A stretch of DNA of 64,000 bases from CAZAQK01 sp046344715 (lineage in GTDB: Bacteria; Pseudomonadota; Alphaproteobacteria; Rickettsiales; SXRF01): the NCBI GenBank assembly GCA_046344715.1, contig JBKDKX010000002.1:157724-221723 (forward strand), read 5' to 3'. The notes beneath the pieces are model-generated. The model searched no databases, was not told the DNA's origin, and was given only the letters and a program-made list of their open reading frames with translations. This document shows, in pieces, positions 17,537-26,766 of the stretch. The position numbers were made by a program, and so were the translations under genes. How positions within the stretch are numbered: position 1 is the first letter of the stretch; each line of letters starts with the position of its first letter.

Positions 17537-18579
17537 GCGGCTTTTGCCTTTGCGAACGCTACGGTTTGGCGTGTGCCGGTGTCGCTTGCTTTCTTTGCAA
17601 GATCTACTAGTTCCAGCACGTGTGCGGCGGATTGCACGCTTGCCCATTCGCTGAAATCAGAAGTCTGCGGGTATTTTGGTTTGTAGCCTTTAAGAGATTT
17701 GTGGAACAATACATCAAACTGGCGCAGGTAAATATCATTTCCGTTTGGTAATTTTTCGCATTCCAGCTTTTTGCCGAGGGGGTATTCCGGGCTTACGAGT
17801 GTAAGCTCTTCTTTGATTAAATCAGCATAGAGCGTACCTTTTTCTGCCACAATCTGTACTGCCATATTTGCAGTACGCTGTAGGAAATCCAGCTGCACAG
17901 CAACATTTTTGTCCGCATATTCCATAATGATGTGCGCACTATCCTCCACATCAATTTCAAGGCCACTGAGCTTGGCGCGGCTGCACTGCAATGATTGTGG
18001 CCAGCCGAACAGCCATGTGGCGTAATCAATCTCGTGGCTCAGTTCCAGCAGTGCGCCACCACCGAGTTTTTCCTGCGCGCTCACACCTGTGCGATAATCA
18101 GATTCTGGCCGCCAGTCTGGCAGGTATTGTCCTACCTCGATACGTGCGGTGTGCACCTTGCCAAGTGTATTGTTGTTTATCAACGAACGTATGGTGTGCA
18201 AGGCAGGTAGGAAGCGCAGCACATAGCCAACCATGATAAATCCGGTGGAGGTGCGGCAGGTGTTCAGAAATGCATCTATACCTTTGCTGTTTGCTGCTAG
18301 TGGTTTTTCAATGAACATGGGAATATTGCGTTTGGTAAATTCACTGGCATTGTTGATATGTTCACTGGCTGGTGAAGAAATCAGCACCGCATCTGGCGTA
18401 AACGCCAATGCTTCATCCATATTAGAAAACATAAGGTTTGCACCTTCTGGTACAGCCATATCACCGCGCGTATGCTGGCGGTATACGGCAATCTCAGCAT
18501 CCGGCAGCAGCGTGCGCGCATTGCGCAAGTGACGCTTGCCGATACTGCCTAAACTGATGGAAAGAATCTTATGCGGCAT
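17533..18579 (-). CDS. Gfo/Idh/MocA-family oxidoreductase (second copy)
   Basis: 348 residues from ATG 18579 (TTG and GTG alternatives lie just upstream; GGAAAG precedes). The N-terminal fold reads ISLGSIGKRHLRN, where the first glycine of the usual GxGxxG is Ser, and IEKPLAA follows. The C-terminal part has GGGALLELSHEIDYATWLFG. It is a paralogue of the protein at 4957. It overlaps the LegI gene by 11 bases and LegF by four, so it belongs to the nonulosonate operon. It probably oxidises or epimerises a precursor or product sugar, but no specific step can be assigned. Confidence 0.88.
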   Translation of the reverse strand: MPHKILSISLGSIGKRHLRNARTLLPDAEIAVYRQHTRGDMAVPEGANLMFSNMDEALAFTPDAVLISSPASEHINNASEFTKRNIPMFIEKPLAANSKGIDAFLNTCRTSTGFIMVGYVLRFLPALHTIRSLINNNTLGKVHTARIEVGQYLPDWRPESDYRTGVSAQEKLGGGALLELSHEIDYATWLFGWPQSLQCSRAKLSGLEIDVEDSAHIIMEYADKNVAVQLDFLQRTANMAVQIVAEKGTLYADLIKEELTLVSPEYPLGKKLECEKLPNGNDIYLRQFDVLFHKSLKGYKPKYPQTSDFSEWASVQSAAHVLELVDLAKKASDTGTRQTVAFAKAKAA

Positions 18580-19630
18580 CACCAAAGTCTTTCCACAGGA
18601 TTGGTTGATCGTGTTGTTTGTCGCACTTCAGTGTTTTGCCGCAGATTTTATCAATTTCAAATGGCTCAACTGCTCCTTGTGTCCACGGGCGTTTGACCCC
18701 GAGCATATCAGCAGAAATTTTTGTACCCGCCTTAAGATTTGGTACCGCACACACCACGCTTTTGCGAATGAGCGGACGGTTGGCTGCCTCGGCAGAAACA
18801 GGTTTCTTAACGCCATCGCCCAGTGAGGCACTGGCGTCGCGCACAGCTTTTACCAGTGTTTTCAACTCAGGAATATCCACTGATGCCTTGTGGTCTGGCC
18901 CAGGAAGATTCTTATCCAGCGTATAATGTTTTTCAATCATGGCTGCACCGAGGCCTGCGGAAACCACAGCTGCCACATGTCCTTCCGTGTGGTCAGAGTA
19001 ACCAACCGGCAGGCCAAACCTATCACGCATGGTGATGATGGCTTTGAGGTTTGCCTGTTCAATCGGGGCGGGGTATTCTGACAGGCAGTGCATGAGTGCC
19101 AGTTCGCGCTTATGCGGCTTTACCCACTCCAGTGCGCGCGCTACTTCGTCCATATCGCTTGCACCGGTGGAGATGAGCAGGCTTTTGAACCGTTTTGCCA
19201 TATGCTCAAGCAGCGGCTTATTAGAAATTTCTGGCGATGGCACTTTTACTGTTGTTACACCGAGTTTATCCGCAAGAAAATCCACACTGTTATGCTCAAA
19301 TGCCGTGCATAAAAAACCAACCTTACGCTCTTTACAGTAATTGAATGCTTTGATAAGCCACTCATCCGGCAGTTCCAGTTTTTTGGCCATTGCTAGCTGT
19401 GAATCGCCTTGTCCGGCTTTTTGCTGATAATCAGTGGAAGCAGCATAAGTAGAAATTTCTTCTTCGGAGATAAAGCGTTGCAGCTTGATGATATCAAGCC
19501 CTGCATCAATGCCCGCATCAATAAGCTTAAACAGCAAGTCTTCCTGCCGATTGTGGTTTACGCCAATCTCACCAATGACGATGCAGCGCTCGCCGGGGTT
19601 AAAATTGAATTGTTTTGATACAAAATCCAT
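18569..19630 (-). CDS. legI: N-acetylneuraminate/legionaminate synthase
   Basis: 353 residues. It condenses phosphoenolpyruvate with a 2,4-diamino hexose to give the nonulosonic acid. Visible: VIGEIGVNHNRQEDLLFKLI, IIKLQRF, VKVPSPEISNKPLL, STGASDMDEV, GYSDHTEGH and EKHYTLD, all typical of NeuB. A C-terminal antifreeze-like SAF domain (about 290-350) starts RKSVVCAVPNLKAGTKIS. The ATG at 19630 has CTGGAG seven bases upstream; the longer frame to 19690 has no such support. NeuB, PseI and LegI are alike; LegI is inferred from the other Leg genes. Confidence 0.9.
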   Translation of the reverse strand: MDFVSKQFNFNPGERCIVIGEIGVNHNRQEDLLFKLIDAGIDAGLDIIKLQRFISEEEISTYAASTDYQQKAGQGDSQLAMAKKLELPDEWLIKAFNYCKERKVGFLCTAFEHNSVDFLADKLGVTTVKVPSPEISNKPLLEHMAKRFKSLLISTGASDMDEVARALEWVKPHKRELALMHCLSEYPAPIEQANLKAIITMRDRFGLPVGYSDHTEGHVAAVVSAGLGAAMIEKHYTLDKNLPGPDHKASVDIPELKTLVKAVRDASASLGDGVKKPVSAEAANRPLIRKSVVCAVPNLKAGTKISADMLGVKRPWTQGAVEPFEIDKICGKTLKCDKQHDQPILWKDFGDAA

Positions 19631-19632
19631 AC

Positions 19633-20673
19633 TTATCTCCAGAAGATTATTTTTGCAGAATCGGGCGCGATTCCGGTATGTTGTTTCCATTCATCAACCA
19701 TATGCGCATACGCTGCCGTATCAATAATCCGCTTGCCAATATAGAAGGTTGCGGTGCTTGTTGCATTGCTTTTTTTGAAGAGGAGCAGGGGGTCATCGGC
19801 CGCTGTACTGCGCCCGCCCGTCATGTTTACGAAGGTAATGCCACTTTCCATCAACGCGCGTGACATAGCGAATAAACTGAGGTTTCCTGCGCCAAGTCGT
19901 GCATATTCAGGCAGGCTGGCGCCCAGATGGTAAAGCCCACATATGCCATGTACCACCGCCATGGATACGGCTACTAGATTTTCACCTGCAAACGCGCCGA
20001 ATAAGCGCAGGCCATTTTTTCCCAGTGACAACATATGATTCCAGTATGCATCATCGTACCAGAAAAATTCCGGCGCGTTATTGCGGGTCATGGTGTCTGC
20101 GTACAGATGTCTGAAGGCAGGCAAATATTCAGGCAATGATAGTTCTCTGGCAGTCAATCCCTCGCGCTCAGCTTTTCGCAGCATATTGCGAGTTTTTGAG
20201 CCAAGCAGTGATAGCAATTCGCCTTCCGTTTTTGGCAAAATAGATGCGGCCAGCGTGCGGTTCGCTTCCACTTTTGTATCAGGATGCGCAAAAACTTCGT
20301 TCTTATTAAACGGACTAAAGCGCACGAATTCGGTTATAATATTTTTCTCAGCCGTATATGCATCGAATGCCTGCCATGAGGTTTTAAGAAAATGCGTGTC
20401 ACGAGTAGTTGCAATCGGGCCGGTATAGCCATAAATGCCGCTAATGTCGTAATGCCCTGTGGGCTTATCCGCTATCATTACTGGTGTAAGCAAAAATGGA
20501 TAAATGAAGTGCTCATTGCCGGATGTGAAGTGCCATAACAACGCTTCAGAGTTTTTAATGCGCAGGCTATAGGCCAGATGGTACTCAGGTAAATACGTGC
20601 AATCAATTTCACCAAAATGTGAAAGTACACTGCGCCAGCTGGTGCAATCGGCAGCGTTAATGAGCGCGTACAT
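19633..20673 (-). CDS. FemAB/GNAT-like acyltransferase
   Basis: 346 residues with a two-part acyl-CoA transferase look: N-terminal half with HFIYPFLLTPV and YDISGIYGYTGPIAT, then LLSLLGSKTRNMLRKAEREGL and a C-terminal GNAT-like part with GAFAGENLVAVSMAVVHG and YHLGASLPEYARLGAGNL. This resembles the FemAB/GNAT_6 group in glycan loci. It lies between LegI and LegG, overlapping LegG by 17 bases. No hexapeptide-repeat LegH-type acetyltransferase is encoded in the window, so this may supply an N-acyl group of the nonulosonate. That is an inference; the acyl donor and acceptor are not shown. Confidence 0.72.
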   Translation of the reverse strand: MYALINAADCTSWRSVLSHFGEIDCTYLPEYHLAYSLRIKNSEALLWHFTSGNEHFIYPFLLTPVMIADKPTGHYDISGIYGYTGPIATTRDTHFLKTSWQAFDAYTAEKNIITEFVRFSPFNKNEVFAHPDTKVEANRTLAASILPKTEGELLSLLGSKTRNMLRKAEREGLTARELSLPEYLPAFRHLYADTMTRNNAPEFFWYDDAYWNHMLSLGKNGLRLFGAFAGENLVAVSMAVVHGICGLYHLGASLPEYARLGAGNLSLFAMSRALMESGITFVNMTGGRSTAADDPLLLFKKSNATSTATFYIGKRIIDTAAYAHMVDEWKQHTGIAPDSAKIIFWR

Positions 20674-21823
20674 GCAGTGGATCTACAAAACGTTTGGCTA
20701 CCAATCTGGACTTGTCATGTGGTTTTTTCAGCGTATCCAGAATCAATGTCAGCGTGTTTGATTGCACATATGGATTATTGTCAGACAATACATCGCGGAA
20801 ATCAGCAGAAGATACCGTTTGTATAGCATCTTTGATTGCCGCCAGTTCCAGCGGTGCATGAACAACATTGTCGCCATGCACGCGGCCTTGCTGGCGTGCA
20901 CCGATATTGACTACAGGCAGCCTGAAACTCGGTGCTTCCCATAGGCCACTGGAGGAGTTGCCAATCATATAAAGCGCTGATGCCATAGCGGCGTAATATT
21001 TCTCAGCGCCGAGATTTTCATGTAAATACACATGCGTGTGTTTTTCTGCATAGGCTTTTAGTTTTTCAAAGAATATCCGGCTGTCCTGATCTGGATTTGG
21101 CGCAGTGAGGATAATGGTATCTCTAATCACATCCAATGCAGCGAGGAACACATCAATCTGTTTTTCAGGTAGTACGCTATCAAAAGAGGTGGGATGAAAT
21201 GTGGCAAGCACGAAAGGTTCTTTTGGTTTCAAGCCGAGTGCTTTGCGTATGTCTGGTACAGTGTTGGCATAGGCGGAAAGTTCAGTCAGAGCGGGTTCAC
21301 CGGTAGTGAGTACACGCCAGCTTTCCTCACCCATGGCAAGCAGACGCATGCTATGCTCCGGTAAAGCGGTTAAATGGAGATGCGCCAGACAACTTAACGC
21401 ATAGCGCGTCTGGTTATCGGCGGATCCTTGCGTTATGTCGCCGCCGGAGTGGTGCACAATCGGGATGTGCAACATGGAAGCGGCATTAGCAACTGGCAGC
21501 ATTTCCCAGCGATCGCCTAAAATAAATACGTAGTCTGGGTTGCCTTCTGATAATATACGCACTGCTTCACTGGCTGCACGTGCATAGGCTGCTGCTATTT
21601 GTTGTGGTGTATCATCCTGCTCGCGCAGGAAATCCATAGTGTCGTGGATGGGTAATCCATCTTTTCTGATTTGTGCAATGGAATTGCCATAACGCTGCAA
21701 AAGGTGACTGCCGCCTGCAACAATTTTTGTGGTTATGGCAGCGTCTTGTAATGACGCGCGCATCACGGGCCTAAGGCTTGCATAATCGGATCGGCTGAAG
21801 GTAAAGAAATACACGCTCGCCAT
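20657..21823 (-). CDS. legG: Hydrolysing nucleotide-sugar 2-epimerase (NeuC/LegG family)
   Basis: 388 residues, GT-B-like fold of UDP-GlcNAc 2-epimerases. Features: FTFSRSDYASLRPVM, YVFILGDRWEMLPVANAASML, IVHHSGGDITQGSADNQTRYALS, FVLATFHP, and ALYMIGNSSSGLWEAPSF. It removes the nucleotide and inverts C2, giving the free 2,4-diacetamido sugar used by LegI. LegG acts on GDP-linked and NeuC on UDP-linked substrates; the presence of a PtmE-like guanylyltransferase favours LegG. It ends inside the FemAB-like gene and begins one base after the methyltransferase stop. Confidence 0.9.
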   Translation of the reverse strand: MASVYFFTFSRSDYASLRPVMRASLQDAAITTKIVAGGSHLLQRYGNSIAQIRKDGLPIHDTMDFLREQDDTPQQIAAAYARAASEAVRILSEGNPDYVFILGDRWEMLPVANAASMLHIPIVHHSGGDITQGSADNQTRYALSCLAHLHLTALPEHSMRLLAMGEESWRVLTTGEPALTELSAYANTVPDIRKALGLKPKEPFVLATFHPTSFDSVLPEKQIDVFLAALDVIRDTIILTAPNPDQDSRIFFEKLKAYAEKHTHVYLHENLGAEKYYAAMASALYMIGNSSSGLWEAPSFRLPVVNIGARQQGRVHGDNVVHAPLELAAIKDAIQTVSSADFRDVLSDNNPYVQSNTLTLILDTLKKPHDKSRLVAKRFVDPLHVRAH

Positions 21824-22516
21824 TTACTGCGCTTTCCTGAACTGGCAGTGGAATTCTTCGATTTTCTGTTGTGCTGCTGCGTCGCTACGCGAGATAACAT
21901 CAATCGCAATCGGTGTAAAAAACTGGCCGAACAATGTGTCAATTTCTTTTCGGTTAAAAAAATGTGACACGCCCATGTTGCTGCAGGGACCAGAGGAAAT
22001 ATCATCAAATGTAGCGGATTCCAGCGATTTCCCTGTCCCAAAGCCGGTAGTGTTTGTACCCCAGAGTTTAGTGTAAAACAGTCCTTTTGGCTTAAGTACG
22101 CGGGAAATTTCTGCCAGCGCTTTGCTTATGACTTCATTGGTGTTTGCATAGAGCGCAAATATATCAATCACCACGTCAAATGTGGCATCTGCCCACGGCA
22201 GGGTCATGAAATTGCCGACTTGAAGATCTGGTGCAGGGCTTCCAATACCTTGATTTTCAATGCGCAGACGATTGCCAGCAAGCTCGATTGCTGTGGGCGA
22301 AACATCAATAGCAGAAACCGCAAAACCTTCACGGTGCAGGAACCATACATTTGCTCCCGGGCCGCAGCCAACTTCAAGTACACGCACGTTGCTTTTTTCG
22401 GCATTCTTAAAATTACGCCCCATAAAGCGCACCAAATCTTCAGGTGGGTAGCGCCCCCAGGCGCGGCTTTTGAATTTCTGGTCCCAGTGGTTGGTATAAT
22501 CTTTCGCTGCACTCAT
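21824..22516 (-). CDS. Class I SAM-dependent methyltransferase
   Basis: 230 residues. VRVLEVGCGPGANVWFLHREG is SAM motif I, VSAIDVSPTAIELA motif II, and FDVVIDIFALYAN and VLKPKGLFYTKLWGTN follow. The N-terminal TNHWDQKFKSRAWGRYPPEDLVRF is common in methyltransferases of sugar loci. It overlaps the FAD-oxidoreductase gene by four bases (ATGA) and abuts LegG, so it is part of the leftward operon. The substrate is unknown; it is distinct from the methyltransferase at 15327. Confidence 0.86.
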   Translation of the reverse strand: MSAAKDYTNHWDQKFKSRAWGRYPPEDLVRFMGRNFKNAEKSNVRVLEVGCGPGANVWFLHREGFAVSAIDVSPTAIELAGNRLRIENQGIGSPAPDLQVGNFMTLPWADATFDVVIDIFALYANTNEVISKALAEISRVLKPKGLFYTKLWGTNTTGFGTGKSLESATFDDISSGPCSNMGVSHFFNRKEIDTLFGQFFTPIAIDVISRSDAAAQQKIEEFHCQFRKAQ

Positions 22517-23865
22517 GCCGCCACCAGATCATTGATCTTGAAAGAATCTAGATAAATCTCACGGCGGAAGAACGGCTTCACATCGCGGAAAATAATGCGC
22601 GGATTGCGCTTTTTTACTTCATCATTGAATTCTTTTATTTTTTCATCATATCCAAGCTTTGCTACTTTGAACGTTACCGGTGCGCGGATGATATGATGAT
22701 CAATCAGCTCTGCATCGCGCGAAACAATATTGAGCGCTTTACATTCATCCCAGATTTTTCCGTGCATCTCGGCGGCGTTTTTCCACGTGTCGGATTCAGT
22801 ATTAGCAGGGCACTCGCAGGTGATAAAGCTTGCACCATCTTCGCGTGTCTGGCCACTATATATGCCGGCAGATGCGGTGCGGTAGGTGATGCCATCCGGA
22901 TCAAAATTTTGTAGATAGGTGAAATCCTTGATGTTTTCCTTCTTCGTAATCAGCGTAGCAAAAATCATGGGTGTGCCAGAAATATATTCGCTCGCGTCAA
23001 ATTCAAAACCCATGAGAGAGGAGAGTGCTTTTATGTTATCATTCGTCCATATAATCTGATCAGCTTCGATGGTTCGCTTATCGGTTTTTATAATAATTTT
23101 TCCGGTGGTATTTTCTATCGCCTGAATATTCTCGCTGAGGCATATCGTTGCGCCTTTGGCTTCCAGCCATGTTACAGTGCGGTCACACCAGCCGCGCATG
23201 GCCTCGCCAGAATCAGGATAGATTGATACTAGATCATCCACTTTGCCGATGGCCTTGCGGCGCGCTGCAAGCACACTGTCCAGCCATGGGTCTGATTTTT
23301 TGAGTGCTATCATTTTATCATCATCAAGAAATTTAAGGCGACCCAATGATGTTTTGGAAATGGCATCTGGCTGTGCTTTCGATGCTGCGATATTGTACAC
23401 ATGCTTGAAGATGTTAGCGTAAATGCCACCGGCTGTTTTGCCGTAACGATCTTCCAATAGTTCCGCCAAAGTGGTGGGGGCAGGGCGATTACCTGCTGAT
23501 TTCGCCAGTTCGAGCAGTTCCGTTTTTATGCGTTCCTTGGTGGCGTTATCAAGCGAGGCAAGGTCGGGAAGCGAATAACCATCGGTCAGTATCTTATTGA
23601 ATGCACTGACGGACACAAAATCAATAGTACGTACCTTCCCGCCCATAATTTCAGTGACGATATCCGCAAGGTCCTGCGGTATCGAATCAAACATATGCAC
23701 GCCTTTATCTACCGCAAAACCTTTTAGGTTGATAGAGTAGGAAATGCCGCCAAAGAACGGATCACGATCCAGGATATACACTTTATTGCCTGGTTTTTTA
23801 AGCAGTTGCATTGCATCGCAAAATCCACGAAACCCAGCACCCACAATCACATATGTTTTACTCAT
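22513..23865 (-). CDS. FAD/NAD(P)-dependent oxidoreductase, amine-oxidase/UDP-galactopyranose-mutase-like
   Basis: 450 residues. The N-terminal dinucleotide fold YVIVGAGFRGFCDAMQLLKKPG leads into VYILDRDPFFGGIS and FAVDKGVHMFDSI, the FAD pattern of protoporphyrinogen-oxidase-like and UDP-galactopyranose-mutase-like proteins. A second FAD contact, KTDKRTIEADQIIWTND, lies mid-protein. It overlaps the methyltransferase gene by four bases. Similar proteins are common in O-antigen and capsule loci, but their reactions vary and this one cannot be assigned. The 68-base gap before it (23866-23933) holds no gene. Confidence 0.8.
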   Translation of the reverse strand: MSKTYVIVGAGFRGFCDAMQLLKKPGNKVYILDRDPFFGGISYSINLKGFAVDKGVHMFDSIPQDLADIVTEIMGGKVRTIDFVSVSAFNKILTDGYSLPDLASLDNATKERIKTELLELAKSAGNRPAPTTLAELLEDRYGKTAGGIYANIFKHVYNIAASKAQPDAISKTSLGRLKFLDDDKMIALKKSDPWLDSVLAARRKAIGKVDDLVSIYPDSGEAMRGWCDRTVTWLEAKGATICLSENIQAIENTTGKIIIKTDKRTIEADQIIWTNDNIKALSSLMGFEFDASEYISGTPMIFATLITKKENIKDFTYLQNFDPDGITYRTASAGIYSGQTREDGASFITCECPANTESDTWKNAAEMHGKIWDECKALNIVSRDAELIDHHIIRAPVTFKVAKLGYDEKIKEFNDEVKKRNPRIIFRDVKPFFRREIYLDSFKINDLVAA

Positions 23866-23933
23866 TATTGCCTCAATATATTGTATGCCAAGCCGCTTAT
23901 AGGCGAAAAAAATAGATTACACAACATAGCTGG

Positions 23934-24491
23934 TCAATTTGCGCCCTTACCTAAAACAATGGATAGGGTTTTTAGTAATATTCTGATATCTAAAAGCAAA
24001 TTATGATTTTGGGCATAGTCTAAATCATGAGCGAGTCGTTGCTCCGTGCCGATATTGCTGCGGCCATTGACTTGTGCAAGGCCGGTAATGCCCGGGCGCA
24101 CAGTGTGACGCAGCTGCCAGTCAGCAGGTGTATAACTGCTTTCCTGCATTGGTGTGTCGGGGCGGGGGCCGACAAGGCTCATATCTCCAATCAGTACATT
24201 CCACAATTGCGGCAGCTCATCGATGCTGGTTTTTCGCAAAAAACGACCAACGGGTGTAATGCGGCTGTCACCATCGTTCGTTTGAAAGCCTTGTTTATCT
24301 GCGTCTGCAACCATGGATCGGAATTTATATAACTTAAAAGGCTTGCAGCCTTTGCCAATACGGGTTTGGCTGTATATGGATCCTCCCTTGCTGGTCAGGT
24401 GTATTAACAGCCAGACCGGTACGAATACAGGCAGGAAAAGCACGGAGAGTGCGCAGAATGCAATAGTGCGGTCGAAAATGATTTTGAACAT
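23934..24491 (-). CDS. Bacterial sugar transferase (initiating phosphoglycosyl transferase)
   Basis: 185 residues. One N-terminal hydrophobic hairpin (about 7-30), then SQTRIGKGCKPFKLYKFRSM, LRKTSIDELPQLWNVLIGDMSLVGPRP and RPGITGLAQVNGR, the complete signature of monotopic phosphoglycosyl transferases (PglC/WcaJ/WbaP catalytic core). It moves a sugar-1-phosphate onto undecaprenyl phosphate and so starts the glycan repeat unit. The short length is PglC-like, without the extra N-terminal membrane domain of WbaP. ATG 24491 is the family start; the longer frame to 24578 overlaps the divergent legB. Confidence 0.92.
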   Translation of the reverse strand: MFKIIFDRTIAFCALSVLFLPVFVPVWLLIHLTSKGGSIYSQTRIGKGCKPFKLYKFRSMVADADKQGFQTNDGDSRITPVGRFLRKTSIDELPQLWNVLIGDMSLVGPRPDTPMQESSYTPADWQLRHTVRPGITGLAQVNGRSNIGTEQRLAHDLDYAQNHNLLLDIRILLKTLSIVLGKGAN

Positions 24492-24504
24492 AAGTGATAA
24501 TGAC

Positions 24505-24532
24505 TTGAAGCGGGCAGTGTGGCTGATATAAC
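24505..24532 (+). promoter_or_regulatory. Candidate sigma-70 promoter for legB-legC
   Basis: TTGAAG (24505-24510) and TATAAC (24527-24532) are 16 bases apart in the short gap between the divergent sugar-transferase and legB genes. The leader would be about 22 bases and includes AGGT just before the ATG at 24561. Judged by eye. Confidence 0.45.
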
Positions 24533-24560
24533 AAGACCTTAATTTCACATTAGTACAGGT

Positions 24561-25574
24561 ATGGCGGATAAATTTCAAAATATTTTAATCACGGGTGCAG
24601 AAGGATTCATTGGTTCGCATTTGGTCGAAGCATTGTTAGCGCAGGGCAGGCATGTGCGCGCTATGGCGCTTTACAACTCTTTTGGTCGGTATGGCTGGCT
24701 GGATACGCTGCCGGAAAAAACCCGCAAACAGATACAATTAGTCATGGGTGATGTGCGCGACCCGTTCTCCGTACGTGAGGCCATGCGCGGCATGGATGCC
24801 GTGATGCACCTTGCAGCACTTATTGCGATACCGTATTCATATAACGCCCCAGCATCGTATGTGGATGTGAATGTGATGGGAACGCTCAATGTGCTTCAGG
24901 CGGCGCGTGATTTGGGCATTAAAAAAGTGGTACATACCTCCACATCGGAAGTGTATGGCACTGCGCAACAAGTGCCAATTCCGGAGACGCACCCTTTGGT
25001 TGGTCAGTCGCCTTATTCAGCCAGTAAAATTGGTGCGGATCAGATGGCGGTTGCCTATTATCGCTCATTCGGAGTGCCGGTTGCTACTGCACGCCCTTTC
25101 AATACATACGGTCCACGCCAGTCGTTACGCGCGGTGATACCAACTATTATTTTGCAGGCACTGAGCGATAATCCACAGCTTTCACTTGGTTCGCTGCACC
25201 CAACGCGTGATTTTAATTATGTAGCAGATACGGCAGAAGGTATGATTGCAATTCTTGATAATCCTCGTTCCGTTGGTGAAACGATTAACATTGGTAGCGG
25301 TTTTGAAATCACGGTGGGTGATACCGTGAAACTCATCGGTGATCTTACCGGAAAAAAACTTGTAGTAAAAACGGATGATGTTCGTATTCGCCCGGATGCC
25401 AGCGAAGTCGAGCGCTTATGCGCTGATGCGAGCAAAGCAAAATCACTTCTTGGCTGGGAATCAAAATTCTCTGGCATGAGTGGACTTAAAGCTGGTCTTG
25501 TAAAAAGCGTTGAGTGGTTCGCACGGCCGGAAAATCGTGCACAGTATCACGATGTCCACCGCTACACGATCTAG
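24561..25574 (+). CDS. legB: NAD-dependent nucleotide-sugar 4,6-dehydratase (LegB-like)
   Basis: 337 residues, extended SDR fold. NILITGAEGFIGSHLVEALL binds NAD. STSEVYGTA and SPYSASKIGADQM (YxxxK) are the active site, with RPFNTYGPRQ and HPTRDFNYVADTAEG typical of 4,6-dehydratases. The MALYNSFGRYGWLD segment is characteristic of LegB. It makes the 4-keto-6-deoxy sugar that LegC then aminates, and LegC is the next gene. Promoter-like elements lie in the divergent gap upstream. Confidence 0.9.
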   Translation: MADKFQNILITGAEGFIGSHLVEALLAQGRHVRAMALYNSFGRYGWLDTLPEKTRKQIQLVMGDVRDPFSVREAMRGMDAVMHLAALIAIPYSYNAPASYVDVNVMGTLNVLQAARDLGIKKVVHTSTSEVYGTAQQVPIPETHPLVGQSPYSASKIGADQMAVAYYRSFGVPVATARPFNTYGPRQSLRAVIPTIILQALSDNPQLSLGSLHPTRDFNYVADTAEGMIAILDNPRSVGETINIGSGFEITVGDTVKLIGDLTGKKLVVKTDDVRIRPDASEVERLCADASKAKSLLGWESKFSGMSGLKAGLVKSVEWFARPENRAQYHDVHRYTI

Positions 25575-25578
25575 TATT

Positions 25579-26748
25579 ATGCCACAATCCACAGAAATTA
25601 TTGCAGCGATTAATGCAGTGATAGGGCATGCAGAAAAACCCATATCGCTGCATGAGCCGTTATTTTCCGGCAATGAAAAAAAATATGTTTCGTCATGTAT
25701 TGATGATGGGTGGGTGTCATCCGTTGGTGCGTTTGTTGACAAATTTGAGCAGGATTTGGCAGTATTTTGTGGCGCAAAATATGCCTGTGTAGTGGTGAAT
25801 GGTACGGCGGCACTTCAGATGGCTTTGATAGTATCCGGCTTACAGCCGGACGAGGAAGTGCTCATCCCATCACTCACTTTTGTTGCCACTGCCAATGCCG
25901 TGGTGCACGCCGGCGGTGTGCCGCATTTTGTTGATGTAGAAGAAACATCAATGGGTATCGATCCCGATGCGCTTTCTGCATACTTGAAGAGCATTGCCAC
26001 TACAAAAAATGGTGTCACTACAAACAAAAAAAACGGCAGGCGCATACGTGCGCTTATGCCGGTGCATGTGTTTGGTCATCCCTGCCAGCTTGATGTTTTG
26101 GCGAATCTTGCCAAAGAATATGGCCTTGCATTTATTGAGGATGCAACTGAGGCGCTCGGTTCAGAATATCATGGCAGAAAAATCGGTAGCGAGCATCTTT
26201 CTGTGTTGAGTTTTAATGGCAACAAAATCATCACCACGGGTGGTGGCGGTGCGATTCTTACCAATGATGAAGCAATCTATAAAAAACTGAAACATCTGAC
26301 GACCACTGCCAAGCAGCCACATCGTTGGGCATTTATTCATGATGAGGTGGCGTGGAATTATCGCCTGCCGAACCTGAATGCTGCGCTCGGCTGTGCGCAA
26401 CTGGAGCAGATGCCAGCCTTCCTTGCGGCAAAGCGCGCACTGGCGGTAAAATATATTGCTGTGTTCAGCTCTATGAAGGATGTGCAGATAATAGCTGAGC
26501 CTTCTGGTACAAAAAGTAATTACTGGCTGGTATCCTTACGCAATCACAAAACAACATCTGGCTGGCTGGATGAAACACTGGCGGCACTTCATGACGCAAA
26601 AATATTGTGCCGTCCGTTATGGACGCCACTGCACCAACTCCCTATGTATAAAGATATGCCGCGTGCTGATTTGCGGTGTACGGAAGCACTGGCGCAATCT
26701 GTCATTAATCTGCCTTCCAGTGTGAAATTGGGGCAAGGACTTCTATAA
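25579..26748 (+). CDS. legC: PLP-dependent aminotransferase (LegC-like)
   Basis: 389 residues from ATG 25579. DegT/DnrJ/EryC1 family: ISLHEPLFSGNEKKYVSSCI, VSSVGAFVDKFE, VVNGTAALQMAL, PSLTFVATANAV, FIEDATEALGS and the PLP lysine in FNGNKIITTGGGG. It places an amino group on the 4-keto sugar made by LegB. The frame extends back to 25510, but that would overlap legB by 65 bases; ATG 25579 lies five bases after the legB stop and fits the family N-terminus. The C-terminal INLPSSVKLG is normal, so the gene is complete. Confidence 0.9.
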   Translation: MPQSTEIIAAINAVIGHAEKPISLHEPLFSGNEKKYVSSCIDDGWVSSVGAFVDKFEQDLAVFCGAKYACVVVNGTAALQMALIVSGLQPDEEVLIPSLTFVATANAVVHAGGVPHFVDVEETSMGIDPDALSAYLKSIATTKNGVTTNKKNGRRIRALMPVHVFGHPCQLDVLANLAKEYGLAFIEDATEALGSEYHGRKIGSEHLSVLSFNGNKIITTGGGGAILTNDEAIYKKLKHLTTTAKQPHRWAFIHDEVAWNYRLPNLNAALGCAQLEQMPAFLAAKRALAVKYIAVFSSMKDVQIIAEPSGTKSNYWLVSLRNHKTTSGWLDETLAALHDAKILCRPLWTPLHQLPMYKDMPRADLRCTEALAQSVINLPSSVKLGQGLL

Positions 26749-26751
26749 GCG

Positions 26752-26766
26752 ATAATGAATCATTAT
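26752..26766. promoter_or_regulatory. Perfect 7-1-7 palindrome, candidate operator
   Basis: ATAATGA-A-TCATTAT is a perfect inverted repeat four bases after the legC stop and 110 bases before gcvPA. It has the AT-rich look of a Fur-type or other repressor site, but the centre is shorter than a classical Fur box. No T-run follows, so it is not an obvious terminator. Nothing else recognisable is seen in the 128-base gap. Confidence 0.3.
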
